The notes under the pieces: generated by a model
Seen by the model: only the letters and a program-made list of their open reading frames with translations
What the model was told of the DNA's origin: nothing
Database searches by the model: none
Origin: Mycobacterium sp. 852014-50255_SCH5639931
GTDB taxonomy: Bacteria > Actinomycetota > Actinomycetes > Mycobacteriales > Mycobacteriaceae
Reading direction: 5' to 3'
DNA length: 64,000 nucleotides
Assembly (NCBI RefSeq): GCF_001665605.1
Contig: NZ_LZSV01000039.1
Coordinates: 37,326-101,325, forward strand
Program-made: the position numbers and the translations under genes
Shown: one piece after another, positions 1-10,616 of the stretch
How positions within the stretch are numbered: the stretch's first letter is position 1
Layout: the number at the start of each line of letters is the position of its first letter

Positions 1-88
1 TTTTGGACCTATCCGCCAAAGAGACGGGCGGTTTCGCGCCTTGCCTGGCATTGCGGCGGCGAGAGACGCTGGCGGGGCATGGCCCGCT

Positions 89-2878
<2,790 letters not shown>

Positions 2879-2965
2879 CGCACTGCTCCTGTAGTTGTCG
2901 GGGCTTGTGCCCTCGGGGTGCTGTGCACCGTCTCCCTCTATCGTGCCGCACCAGCGTTCGGCGGG

Positions 2966-2984
2966 GCTAGCCGACGTCGGTAGC
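2966..2984. promoter_or_regulatory. Inverted repeat in the aceE/lipoprotein divergent promoter region
   Basis: GCTAG-CCGAC followed directly by GTCGG-TAGC forms a near-perfect dyad with one unpaired base, in the 184-nt gap between the divergent aceE and lipoprotein starts. The position, about 90 nt from both start codons, suits an operator, but I recognise no specific regulator. Inference only. Confidence 0.3.
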
Positions 2985-3062
2985 CGGCGCGGGTTCACCC
3001 GGCGGACACGAACTCGTGCGTAGCGGGACGATCGGCAAAGCCAACCGGTAACGTCAGGAGCC

Positions 3063-3644
3063 GTGCTCATCGGATGGCGTGCCGTTCTTGCGGGGAGCTC
3101 TCCCAGGCGAGGCGCTCTGGCGCTCGGGTGTATTGCGGCGACGCTGATGGGGATCGTGGGGTGTACCACCGTCACCAACGGCACGGCCGCACCCGACACC
3201 CAGGTGGCCCCGGCCTACCGGCAGTCGGTGTCCGCGTCGGTGTCCGCGTCGTCGGCGACGTCGCGGGTCCGCGAGTCTCAGCGCCAGCAGTCGCTGACCA
3301 CCCGGGCGGTGCGCACCTCGTGCGACACGCTGGCCACCACGAGCAAGGACGCGATCGACAAGGTGAACATCTTCGTCGGCGCGTTCAACGCCGGCCGCGG
3401 CACCGGTCCCACTGAGGGCCCCGCCATCGACGCGCTGAACAACAGCGCTGACACGGTGACCAACAGCTTCAACGATGCGCTGTCCCAGGAGCTAAAGGAC
3501 GCGTTCAACTCGTATATCGACGCGGCTCGCGGGGTGGCCAACGCGATCGGCACCCACGCGCCGACGGGGGAGTTCAACAGGCGGGTGGACCGGCTCAACG
3601 ACGCCAAGACGAAGGCACTGAAACTTTGCCTGGCGTCCTTCTGA
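3063..3644 (+). CDS. Probable lipoprotein (Rv2240c-like)
   Basis: 193-residue secreted protein with a lipoprotein signal peptide: a basic n-region, a hydrophobic stretch at about 18-33, and a lipobox I-V-G-C with the lipidated cysteine at C34. The mature part is rich in Ser/Ala/Thr and predicted helical, with two further cysteines that could pair. It matches my memory of the conserved hypothetical next to aceE in M. tuberculosis (Rv2240c). The function is unknown. The GTG start at 3063 has an AGGAG only 2 nt away, which is unusually close, so the true start could differ by a few codons. Divergent from aceE; followed after about 90 nt by the DUF3052 gene. Confidence 0.8.
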   Translation: MLIGWRAVLAGSSPRRGALALGCIAATLMGIVGCTTVTNGTAAPDTQVAPAYRQSVSASVSASSATSRVRESQRQQSLTTRAVRTSCDTLATTSKDAIDKVNIFVGAFNAGRGTGPTEGPAIDALNNSADTVTNSFNDALSQELKDAFNSYIDAARGVANAIGTHAPTGEFNRRVDRLNDAKTKALKLCLASF

Positions 3645-3736
3645 GGCGCCTCGTGAGGCGCGAGTGTCGACGCGGTTGCGGCTGTGCGACGATAATGCCC
3701 ATCGCACGGCGCTGGACGTTTTAAGGAGGCTTTACG

Positions 3737-4159
3737 GTGGTCGCGGCGGATAACGCCTCGAGCTACGCTCGCAAACTGGGCATCCAACGAGACCAAGTTG
3801 TCCAGGAATGGGGCTGGGACGAGGACGCCGACGACGAAATCCGCGCTGACGTCGAGGAAGCGTGCGGCGCCGAGTTGCTCGACGAGGACACCGACGAGGT
3901 GGTCGACGTCGTGCTGCTGTGGTGGCGCGACGGGGACGGCGACCTGGTGGACACCCTGATGGACGCGATCGGCCCGCTGGCCGAGGACGGCGTGATCTGG
4001 GTGCTGACCCCCAAGACCGGCAAGCCCGGCCACGTGCTGCCCGCCGAGATCGCCGAGGCCGCCCCCACCGCCGGCCTGATGCCGACCTCCTCGGTCAACC
4101 TGGGCGACTGGAGCGCCAGCCGACTGGTGCAGCCGAAGTCGCGAGCCGGGAAGCGTTGA
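3737..4159 (+). CDS. DUF3052 family protein (Rv2239c-like)
   Basis: 140-residue acidic cytoplasmic protein, recognisable as the actinobacterial DUF3052 family by the N-terminal LGI-x-RDQVVQEWGWDED stretch and the V-I-W-V-L-T-P-K-T-G-KPG core. The function is not established. A strong AAGGAGG (3723-3729) sits 7 nt before the GTG start. Its TGA overlaps the ATG of ahpE by one base, so the two are probably translationally coupled. The strict pairing with ahpE suggests a linked role, but that is inference. Confidence 0.88.
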   Translation: MVAADNASSYARKLGIQRDQVVQEWGWDEDADDEIRADVEEACGAELLDEDTDEVVDVVLLWWRDGDGDLVDTLMDAIGPLAEDGVIWVLTPKTGKPGHVLPAEIAEAAPTAGLMPTSSVNLGDWSASRLVQPKSRAGKR

Positions 4160-4620
4160 TGCTGCCCGTTGGCGCCACCGCCCCGGACTTCATACTGCGC
4201 GACCAGAACCAACAGCGTGTCAGCCTGAGCGCCTACCGCGGCGCCAAGAACGTCCTGTTGGTGTTCTTCCCGCTGGCCTTCACCGGCATCTGCCAGGGAG
4301 AGCTGGATCAGCTGCGCGATCACCTGCCCGACTTCGAGAACGACGACAGCGCGGCGCTGGCCATCTCGGTGGGACCGCCGCCCACGCACCGGATCTGGTC
4401 GCTGGAGAGCGGGTTCACGTTCCCGGTGCTGTCCGACTTCTGGCCGCACGGCGAAGTCAGTCAGGCCTACGGCGTGTTCAACGACGAGGCCGGCTACCCC
4501 AATCGCGGCACCTTCGTCATCGACCGCTCCGGCGTGATCCGGTTCGCGGAGATGAAACAACCCGGCGAATCCCGCAACCAGCGGCTCTGGACCGACGCGC
4601 TGGCGGCTTTGCGGGGCTGA
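4159..4620 (+). CDS. ahpE: 1-Cys peroxiredoxin AhpE
   Basis: 153-residue thioredoxin-fold peroxidase, the family length. The peroxidatic site is P-L-A-F-T-G-I-C with the peroxidatic cysteine at C45; there is no second conserved cysteine, as expected for AhpE. AhpE reduces hydrogen peroxide, organic hydroperoxides and peroxynitrite, recycled by mycothiol/mycoredoxin in M. tuberculosis. ATG at 4159 overlaps the TGA of the DUF3052 gene. The tRNA-Val gene follows 46 nt after the stop. Confidence 0.96.
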   Translation: MLPVGATAPDFILRDQNQQRVSLSAYRGAKNVLLVFFPLAFTGICQGELDQLRDHLPDFENDDSAALAISVGPPPTHRIWSLESGFTFPVLSDFWPHGEVSQAYGVFNDEAGYPNRGTFVIDRSGVIRFAEMKQPGESRNQRLWTDALAALRG

Positions 4621-4625
4621 GAGTT

Positions 4626-4655
4626 TTGGGTACTCGGGCGTTGTGCGTGTAGCCT
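4626..4655 (+). promoter_or_regulatory. Putative tRNA-Val promoter
   Basis: TTGGGT (4626-4631) and TAGCCT (4650-4655) are separated by 18 nt and lie 11 nt upstream of the mature tRNA 5' end. The -10 fits the mycobacterial TANNNT pattern; the -35 is partial. The region starts right behind the ahpE stop. Confidence 0.4.
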
Positions 4656-4666
4656 GCCTCGGGCAC

Positions 4667-4741
4667 GGGCGCGTAGCTCAGTGGTAGAGCTCTGGTTTTA
4701 CACACCAGCGGTCGGCGGTTCGATACCGTCCGCGCCCACCA
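4667..4741 (+). tRNA. tRNA-Val (anticodon UAC)
   Basis: Cloverleaf: acceptor stem GGGCGCG pairs with CGCGCCC; the D arm contains AGCTCAGTGGTAGAGCT; the anticodon stem CTGGT/ACCAG closes the loop TTTACAC, giving anticodon TAC (reads GUA); the T arm has GGTTCGATACC. The discriminator A and an encoded CCA (4739-4741) follow. Length is 72 nt plus CCA. Confidence 0.97.
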
Positions 4742-4766
4742 TCGAACCCGTCGGCTTTCTACTCGC

Positions 4767-6065
4767 TCACGGCCCGAGGAGCAGCGACGCGATCAGGGCC
4801 AGGGCGCACACGCCCATGATCGCGACGATTGCCCATCCCATGACGTTGGCGAACCAGTTATTGGTGTGCCGGCCCATGATTGCCCGGTTGTTGCCGACCA
4901 GCGTGATCATCGCCATCAAGGGTGGGGCAAGCACGCCATTGACCGCGGCGGCGTAGTAGAGCATCCGGAACGGGGGAATCCCGATGAAGTTCAGCGCCAC
5001 TCCCACGAGCGTCGCCATGGCGATCACCAAGTAAAAGGCGCGCGCCTCGCGGAATCTGTAGCCCAGGCCCGCTTTCCAGCCCAGCGCTTCCGATAACGCG
5101 TAGGAGGCCGAGCCGCTCAGCGTGGGCACGGCCAGGAAGCCGACGCCGATGATCCCGGCCGCGAACAGCAGGTAGGTCAGATCGCCGGCCAGCGGCCGCA
5201 GAGCCAGTGCTGCCTGCTCGGGGGTGTCGACCGATAGCACGCCCGCCGGGTGCAGTACGGACGCGCACGTCAGGATGATGAAGAACTGCACGATGTTGGA
5301 GAAGCCCATCCCGACGGCGGTGTCGGCCCGCATTTCGCGGATGTCGCTTCCGAGCACGACCGGCACGCCCTTGCCGTAGAACTGCATCCGGCCGCGGGCG
5401 AAATCCTCCTCTGCCTCCTGGTCGGCCTCCCAGAAAAAGCAGTAAGGCGTGATCGTGGTCCCCAGCACTGCCACGATGTTGAGCGCGTAGTCGCGCGACC
5501 ATTCGACATGCGGGGTGAACGCGCTGAGCGCCACCGTGGGCCACCACGGATGGTGGACGACGAACGCTGCCACCACGTAGGCCAACAGGCTCAGGCACGC
5601 ATACTTGAGGAACCGCGCGTACGCCGGGTAGGGCACCGAAATCTGCAGCGCCAGCGAAATCCCGACGATCACCGCCAACCACGCCAACAGCGGGGCGTGA
5701 ACGAGCAACTGACCGGTCGCCGCCATCGCGCCGAGGTCAGCCCCGACATTGACGGTGTTGGCGATCAGCAACAGCGACACGGCCACGTAGAGCACGCGGC
5801 GCGAATAGTGCTCGCGCAGGACCGCCGCCAGGCCGCGGCCGGTGACCATGCCGATCCGTCCGCAAATCTCTTGGATCGCGCCCATGAACGGGTAGGTCCA
5901 GGCGGCGACCCACAGCTGGGCATAGCCGAACTGGGCACCGGTTTGGCTATAGGTCTGGATGCCCGATGGGTCATCGTCAGACGATCCGGTGACGAACCCC
6001 GGCCCGAGGATGTGCCAGGCGGCCGCGGCGCGGGCACGAAGGGACACGCCCGAATGATGGCACAT
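4767..6065 (-). CDS. NRAMP-family metal transporter, divergent subfamily
   Basis: About 432 residues with roughly eleven hydrophobic segments, an inner-membrane NRAMP fold protein. The TM1 signature reads DDDPSGIQTYSQTG in place of the classical DPGN. The TM6 region reads T-T-I-T-P-Y-C-F-F-W, so the MPH motif that supplies the metal-binding methionine in MntH/DMT1 is absent. This places it with NRAMP-related proteins of unsettled substrate rather than with canonical Mn/Fe importers. Start is ambiguous: ATG 6065 overlaps the ATG of the opposite gene, and GTG 6047 is an alternative; neither has a clear ribosome site. I do not recall this gene at this place in M. tuberculosis. Confidence 0.85.
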   Translation of the reverse strand: MCHHSGVSLRARAAAAWHILGPGFVTGSSDDDPSGIQTYSQTGAQFGYAQLWVAAWTYPFMGAIQEICGRIGMVTGRGLAAVLREHYSRRVLYVAVSLLLIANTVNVGADLGAMAATGQLLVHAPLLAWLAVIVGISLALQISVPYPAYARFLKYACLSLLAYVVAAFVVHHPWWPTVALSAFTPHVEWSRDYALNIVAVLGTTITPYCFFWEADQEAEEDFARGRMQFYGKGVPVVLGSDIREMRADTAVGMGFSNIVQFFIILTCASVLHPAGVLSVDTPEQAALALRPLAGDLTYLLFAAGIIGVGFLAVPTLSGSASYALSEALGWKAGLGYRFREARAFYLVIAMATLVGVALNFIGIPPFRMLYYAAAVNGVLAPPLMAMITLVGNNRAIMGRHTNNWFANVMGWAIVAIMGVCALALIASLLLGP

Positions 6066-6120
6066 GGCTGGGTTGATGGCGGACTTCTGTGGCCCGCGGC
6101 GGTGTGGCAGCCTCAGGGGC

Positions 6121-7257
6121 GTGGCTGGTGAACCCGTGGAACCGTTTCGCATCGATATCCCCGACGACGTCCTGGAAGACCTGCAATCGCGGCTGGCCCG
6201 CACCCGCTGGCCGGAAGCCGAATGCGTGGACGACTGGAGCCAGGGCATGCCGCTGGCCTACACCCGCGACCTGGCCGGCTATTGGGCCGACGAATACGAC
6301 TGGCGGTCCCGCGAGGCGGCGCTGAACCGCTTCGACCAGTTCATCACCGAGGTCGACGGGCTCGACATCCATTTCATCCACCAGCGGTCGCCGCACGACG
6401 ACGCGTTCCCGCTGTTGATCACCCATGGCTGGCCCGGCTCGATCGTGGAGTTCCACAAGGTGATCGAGCCGCTGACGAACCCGGCGTCCGGGCGCGCCGA
6501 GGACGCCTTCCACGTGGTCTGCCCGTCGCTGCCGGGCTACGGGTTTTCCGGCAAACCGACGCGCACGGGCTGGGGTGTGGAGAAGATCGCCGAGGCCTGG
6601 GAGACGCTGATGCTGCGCCTGGGCTACGACCGCTACGGCGCGCAGGGTGGCGACTGGGGCGCCGCGGTGACCACGCAGATCGGCCGAAACGGCGGTCACT
6701 GCGCGGGCATTCACCTCAACATGCCGATCGGGCGGCCCACGCCGGAGTCCCTGAAGAACCCGACGGAAGAGGAGCAACGGGCACTTGCCGCGCTCGCCGA
6801 GCACCGGAAGTGGGGCACCGGCTATTCCAAGCAGCAGTCCACCCGGCCGCAGACGCTGGGTTACGGGCTGGCCGATTCGCCGGTGGGGCAGTTGGCGTGG
6901 ATCGTCGAAAAGTTCTGGGCGTGGGCAGATTGCGACGGTCATCCGGAGAATGTGTTCACCCGCGATGAGCTGCTGGACAACGTGATGGTCTATTGGGTGA
7001 CCGATACCGGCGCATCGTCGGCCCGCTTGTACTGGGAGAGCTTCCGGGTGTGGGGGCAGATGGATCGCGTCGAAATGCCCACGGGCGTCGCGGCCTTCCC
7101 GGGCGAGCTGCTGAAGGCGCCCAGAAGCTGGTGCGAGCCGGTCTACAACATCACGCACTGGACGACGATGGACCGCGGCGGGCACTTCGCCGCGTTCGAA
7201 CAACCGGAGCTGTTCGTCGAGGACGTCCGCACGTTTTTTGCGACTGTGCGCTCCTAG
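6121..7257 (+). CDS. Epoxide hydrolase with EHN domain
   Basis: 378-residue alpha/beta-hydrolase with the N-terminal epoxide-hydrolase domain (PFRIDIPDDVLEDL...) at about 8-110, the oxyanion-hole motif HGWPGS (102-107), nucleophile G-G-D178-W-G and catalytic histidine H355 in DRGGHFAAFEQP. These are the features of microsomal-type epoxide hydrolases that open epoxides to diols. GTG 6121 is chosen because the protein then begins just before the EHN domain; an ATG at 6064 is possible but overlaps the opposite gene start. The stop overlaps the end of the convergent MpaB gene by 4 nt. Substrate unknown; lipid or xenobiotic epoxide is likely. Confidence 0.9.
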   Translation: MAGEPVEPFRIDIPDDVLEDLQSRLARTRWPEAECVDDWSQGMPLAYTRDLAGYWADEYDWRSREAALNRFDQFITEVDGLDIHFIHQRSPHDDAFPLLITHGWPGSIVEFHKVIEPLTNPASGRAEDAFHVVCPSLPGYGFSGKPTRTGWGVEKIAEAWETLMLRLGYDRYGAQGGDWGAAVTTQIGRNGGHCAGIHLNMPIGRPTPESLKNPTEEEQRALAALAEHRKWGTGYSKQQSTRPQTLGYGLADSPVGQLAWIVEKFWAWADCDGHPENVFTRDELLDNVMVYWVTDTGASSARLYWESFRVWGQMDRVEMPTGVAAFPGELLKAPRSWCEPVYNITHWTTMDRGGHFAAFEQPELFVEDVRTFFATVRS

Positions 7258-8084
7258 ACGATCCGCCAACCCCGTCGCGCGCGAAATCGCATGTCCCACA
7301 AGTAGCTCTGGTACCCGAGGAGCCAGACGCCGTGCGGCAGGAAGAGGTCTGACAGCCGCAGCGCGGACAGCAGCCACTCGAACCGGCGCTGCTGGCGTTG
7401 CGACCAGTCCAGCCGCATCAGCGCGCGAAACTCCGGAGCCAGAAACCCAGTCGTCGCAAACAGGTTGAACGGGCCGGCCAGGACGCGCAACGGCCACGGC
7501 AGGAACGCCAGCGACGCCACGCCGCGCAGATGCTCCCTCACCGGCGGGTCGATGCGCAGCTCGTCGAGGGTGCGCTTCCAGTACTCGTCGAACGCCGCCC
7601 GGTCCGGCGGCCACATGCGATCGGGCACCTGCAGCGTGGTGGCCAGCCGCTTGGCGTCGAGGTAGACCGCGTCGGCGGTGTCGTCGTCGAGCGGGCCGTG
7701 GAGGAACTCGTGCTGGTCGACGAAATAGCGGTACAGGCACGAGGCCACCCATAGCTGCAGCTTGGGGTCGAAGGCGTTGTAGGACACCGGGCTTGACGAC
7801 GTGGAGCGGACCTGCCGGTGCGCGATGTCCACGGCACCGCGGATCAACGCGCGGTCGGACTCGGTCCCGATGGTGGCGACCGCGAGGTAGGTGCCGGTGG
7901 TGCGGGCCCGCTTGAACGGATGCTTGTAGACGTTGCCGCTGTCCACCGGGCTTTCCAGCACGCCGTACCCGACGCCGGGCAGGGACAACTGCATGATCAC
8001 GTTCGCGGCCGGGAGCAACAGTGCCGCCGGGTTCAGCAGGTCGGCGACCCGGGTCGCGGGCCGCTTCATCGCGGACGACGCCAT
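7254..8084 (-). CDS. MpaB-type oxygenase (DUF2236; Rv2237-like)
   Basis: 276 residues of the DUF2236/MpaB family, related to rubber oxygenase (Lcp), in which a b-type haem protein oxidises hydrophobic substrates. The family core is seen as N-A-F-D-P-K-L-Q-L-W-V-A-S-C followed by PLDDDTADAVYLDAKRLA and a Trp-Pro-Pro-x-R-x-x-F-x-x-Y-W segment. It is probably the counterpart of Rv2237. ATG 8084 is chosen on start-region plausibility; the frame stays open to 8231 and no clear ribosome site is visible. Divergent from the small membrane peptide gene and tail-to-tail with the epoxide hydrolase. Substrate unknown. Confidence 0.78.
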   Translation of the reverse strand: MASSAMKRPATRVADLLNPAALLLPAANVIMQLSLPGVGYGVLESPVDSGNVYKHPFKRARTTGTYLAVATIGTESDRALIRGAVDIAHRQVRSTSSSPVSYNAFDPKLQLWVASCLYRYFVDQHEFLHGPLDDDTADAVYLDAKRLATTLQVPDRMWPPDRAAFDEYWKRTLDELRIDPPVREHLRGVASLAFLPWPLRVLAGPFNLFATTGFLAPEFRALMRLDWSQRQQRRFEWLLSALRLSDLFLPHGVWLLGYQSYLWDMRFRARRGWRIV

Positions 8085-8152
8085 GTCGTCGAGTGAACCA
8101 CGTACCGCAGCCGAGACGTTAGAACCGGCCGAAAACGGGCACGCCTGGGCAG

Positions 8153-8305
8153 ATGAGTACCCAATTCGGCGTCCCGGCTTCCGGGCCGCCGCGCCACCGG
8201 GCGGCAATGTCGACGGGCGCGTTCGAGTCATCCCTGCTGATGTGGTGGGTGATCGTCGTGCTGATCGCCGCGGTGATCGTCGCGGCCATCTTCGCGATGG
8301 CGTAG
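8153..8305 (+). CDS. 50-residue single-span membrane peptide
   Basis: Short ORF of 50 codons: a Pro/Gly/Ser-rich head of about 28 residues, then one strong transmembrane helix (L-L-M-W-W-V-I-V-V-L-I-A-A-V-I-V) ending at AIFAMA. It sits between the divergent MpaB gene and cobD, where M. tuberculosis has the small membrane gene Rv2237A, and may be its counterpart. No clear ribosome site; an internal ATG at 8207 would give 32 residues. The hydrophobic segment supports a real product, but the function is unknown. Confidence 0.55.
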   Translation: MSTQFGVPASGPPRHRAAMSTGAFESSLLMWWVIVVLIAAVIVAAIFAMA

Positions 8306-8353
8306 GCCGCGCTGATCGTCTAACCGGCGCGCTCCGTGTGAGACGCTGCCAGG

Positions 8354-9298
8354 GTGTGGGCGACGCGGACCCGGCTGGCCGGCGTGCTGGCCGGCTACCT
8401 GGCCGACGTCGCGCTGGGCGACCCGGTGCGGGGGCATCCGGTCGCGGCCTTCGGGCGGGCCGCCGCCGAGTTGGAGAAGGTGACCTACCGCGACAGCAGA
8501 ATGGCGGGGGTGGTGCACGTCGGCGTGCTGGTCGGGGCCGTCAGCGTGCTCGGCGCCGCGCTGCAACGGACCGCCGATCGCGGTGGCCCGCCCTGGTCGA
8601 TCGCCGCCACCGCAGCGGCCACCTGGGTATCGGTGGGCGGGACATCCTTGGCGCGCACCGGCTTGGCGATGGCGGAACTGCTGGAGCGGGGGGACATCGA
8701 GGCCGCGCGCCGGCTGCTGCCGTCGCTGTGCGGGCGCGACCCGGCCTGGCTGGACGGCGCCGGCCTGACGCGTGCGTCGCTGGAATCGGTCGCGGAGAAC
8801 ACGTCCGACGCCCAGGTGGCGCCGCTGCTGTGCGCGGCGATGGGCGGGACGCCCGCGGTGCTGGCGTACCGCGCCGTCAACACGCTGGACTCGATGATCG
8901 GTTACCGATCGGCCCGCTACACCCGATTCGGTTGGGCCGCAGCGAGATTGGATGATACGGCCAACTACGTGGGCGCGCGGGCGACGGCGGTGTTGGTGGT
9001 GATGTTCGCGCCTTTCGTCAGCGGGTCGCCCTCGGGTGCGGTACGGGCCTGGCGCCGTGATGCCGCCCGTCACCCCAGCCCCAACGCCGGTGTCGTCGAG
9101 GCGGCCTTCGCCGGGACGCTGGGGGTGCGACTCGGCGGCCCCACCCAGTACCGCCACGAGTTGCAGATCCGGCCGACCCTGGGCGACGGCCGCGAGCCGA
9201 CGGTGGCCGACCTGCGCCGTGCGGTGGCGCTGTCGCGGACGGTCCAAGCGGGTGCCGCGCTGCTGGCGGTGCTGCTGTGTTACCTGCGGCGGCCGTAG
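8354..9298 (+). CDS. cobD: Cobalamin biosynthesis protein CobD (CbiB)
   Basis: 314-residue integral membrane protein of the CbiB/CobD family, which joins the aminopropanol moiety (or its phosphate) to cobyrinic acid a,c-diamide/cobyric acid to form cobinamide. Family marks: the early ADVALGDPVRGHPVAAFGR motif, SVAENTSDAQVAPLLCAAMGG, and RAVNTLDSMIGYRSARYTRFGWAAARLDD. GTG start. The 3' end overlaps the convergent SURF1 gene by 19 nt. Part of the cobamide set also found at 11.4-15.4 kb and 53-55.5 kb. Confidence 0.95.
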   Translation: MWATRTRLAGVLAGYLADVALGDPVRGHPVAAFGRAAAELEKVTYRDSRMAGVVHVGVLVGAVSVLGAALQRTADRGGPPWSIAATAAATWVSVGGTSLARTGLAMAELLERGDIEAARRLLPSLCGRDPAWLDGAGLTRASLESVAENTSDAQVAPLLCAAMGGTPAVLAYRAVNTLDSMIGYRSARYTRFGWAAARLDDTANYVGARATAVLVVMFAPFVSGSPSGAVRAWRRDAARHPSPNAGVVEAAFAGTLGVRLGGPTQYRHELQIRPTLGDGREPTVADLRRAVALSRTVQAGAALLAVLLCYLRRP

Positions 9299-10125
9299 CG
9301 GTCGGCGAGTTTCGCCTCCACGGTCTTCGGGGCCTCCGGACCCGGCGCCGCCTCGGCCGCGGGATGCTGTTGCTTTTCCCGGCGGCGCGCGCGGATCTCG
9401 GAATATACGAAGTAGCCCAACCCGAGTGGCGCGACGATGCCGAAGGAAATCCACTGGATGCCATAGGACAGGAAGGGCCCGGCGTCCAGGTGGGGCACGC
9501 CGATCACGCCGAGCCCGCCGGGCTGGTCCTCGGTCAACTGGAGATACGAGCCCGCCAGCGGGACCTTGGTCAGCGACGAGACCTGTGCGGTGCTGATCGA
9601 GTACACCTGCTGCACACCGTCTTGGGTGAAGGGGTCTTTGCCCGGCGCGATTGCCTCGGAGTCGCGCAGCCGCGCGGTGATGGTGACCGTGTCCCGGGGC
9701 GGGCGGGGGATCGGCGGGACATGGGATCCCTGTTCGGGCCGCACGTAGCCCCGGTCCACGAGCACGGTGGGTCCGGCGTCGACGACGAACGGTGCCAGCA
9801 CCTCGAACGCCGGCTTGCCCTCGATCACCCGCAACCGGGCGAGCACCTGAACGTCGGGCAGGTAGTGCCCGGTGGCCGTCACGCGGCGCCATTGCGCGTT
9901 CGGGGCTGACGAATCCTGTTGCGGCAGCAGCGTTTTAAGAGGAACGGGGTCGGTATTGAGGGAATACTCGATCTGACGGTTCTCCCGCGACGTCCGGTTG
10001 TGCTTGCCCAGCTGCCAGGGTGCCAGCACCGTGAAACACAGGTAAGTGAAGGCGATGACCACCAGCGCCAGCGCGATCCAGCCGGGTCGCAGCAGGAACG
10101 TCAGCCGACGCATCACCCGGGGCAT
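9280..10125 (-). CDS. SURF1-family cytochrome oxidase assembly protein (Rv2235-like)
   Basis: 281 residues with two transmembrane helices flanking an extracytoplasmic domain: TM1 about 13-35 (WIALALVVIAFTYLCFTVL), and TM2 near 225-250. SURF1 motifs include G-x-Y-L-P in place of the usual G-x-F, VDRGYVRPEQ, and the C-terminal Y-G-I-Q-W-I-S-F-G. SURF1 proteins help haem a insertion into cytochrome c oxidase, fitting with ctaC and ctaF in this window. ATG 10125 overlaps the ptpA TGA by one base, so it is the last gene of a ptkA-ptpA-SURF1 operon. The C-terminal tail is charged. Confidence 0.92.
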   Translation of the reverse strand: MPRVMRRLTFLLRPGWIALALVVIAFTYLCFTVLAPWQLGKHNRTSRENRQIEYSLNTDPVPLKTLLPQQDSSAPNAQWRRVTATGHYLPDVQVLARLRVIEGKPAFEVLAPFVVDAGPTVLVDRGYVRPEQGSHVPPIPRPPRDTVTITARLRDSEAIAPGKDPFTQDGVQQVYSISTAQVSSLTKVPLAGSYLQLTEDQPGGLGVIGVPHLDAGPFLSYGIQWISFGIVAPLGLGYFVYSEIRARRREKQQHPAAEAAPGPEAPKTVEAKLADRYGRRR

Positions 10126-10616
10126 CAGGGCGATCCGTTCCCGTCGAGTCGGTCGTCCACCCAGGCGTGCAGGCCGGGCAGCGCGGCCTCGATGACGGCG
10201 AACACATCCTCGAAGTCCTGCGCGTCGCCATAGTAGGGATCCTCGACGTCGGGGGCGTGGGCGCTCGAACGGGGGTCGAAGGACCGCAACATTCGCACCC
10301 GCTCGTCGTCGACACCCAGCTCGCGCAGCATCCGAAGATGGTTGCGGCCCAGCGCCACCACCAGGTCGGCCGCCAGATGGTCGGCGTCGACCTGAGCGGC
10401 GCGGTGGTCGGTGGAGTAGCCATGGGCGCGCAGCACTTCGGTCGCCCGGTCGTCGGCGCATTGGCCGACGTGCCAGTTGCCGGTGCCCGCGCTGGTCACC
10501 CGAACGGCGTCGGCCAGGCCGCGGCGGCGCAGCTGGTCGGCGAACATCTTCTCGGCCATTACCGACCGGCAGATGTTCCCCGTGCAGACGAAGGTGACGT
10601 GCAGCGGCTCAGACAC
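10125..10616 (-). CDS. ptpA: Low-molecular-weight protein tyrosine phosphatase PtpA
   Basis: 163 residues, the length of M. tuberculosis PtpA. The P-loop is C11-T-G-N-I-C-R17-S18, and the general acid is D126 in DPYYG, with Y128 and Y129 at the positions phosphorylated by PtkA. PtpA is exported into host macrophages in M. tuberculosis and dephosphorylates VPS33B and blocks phagosome acidification. The GTG start lies inside the end of ptkA (8-nt overlap), so the two are coupled. No export signal is visible, as in the known protein. Confidence 0.96.
   Translation of the reverse strand: MSEPLHVTFVCTGNICRSVMAEKMFADQLRRRGLADAVRVTSAGTGNWHVGQCADDRATEVLRAHGYSTDHRAAQVDADHLAADLVVALGRNHLRMLRELGVDDERVRMLRSFDPRSSAHAPDVEDPYYGDAQDFEDVFAVIEAALPGLHAWVDDRLDGNGSP

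Noticed and set aside
1..88. CCGCC/GGCGG hairpin at the left edge
   Set aside because: Stem of five pairs with no T tract; too weak to call as the aceE terminator and the neighbouring gene is outside the window.
8306..8353. Possible cobalamin riboswitch before cobD
   Set aside because: The gap is only 48 nt and shows no B12-box-like sequence or pairing.
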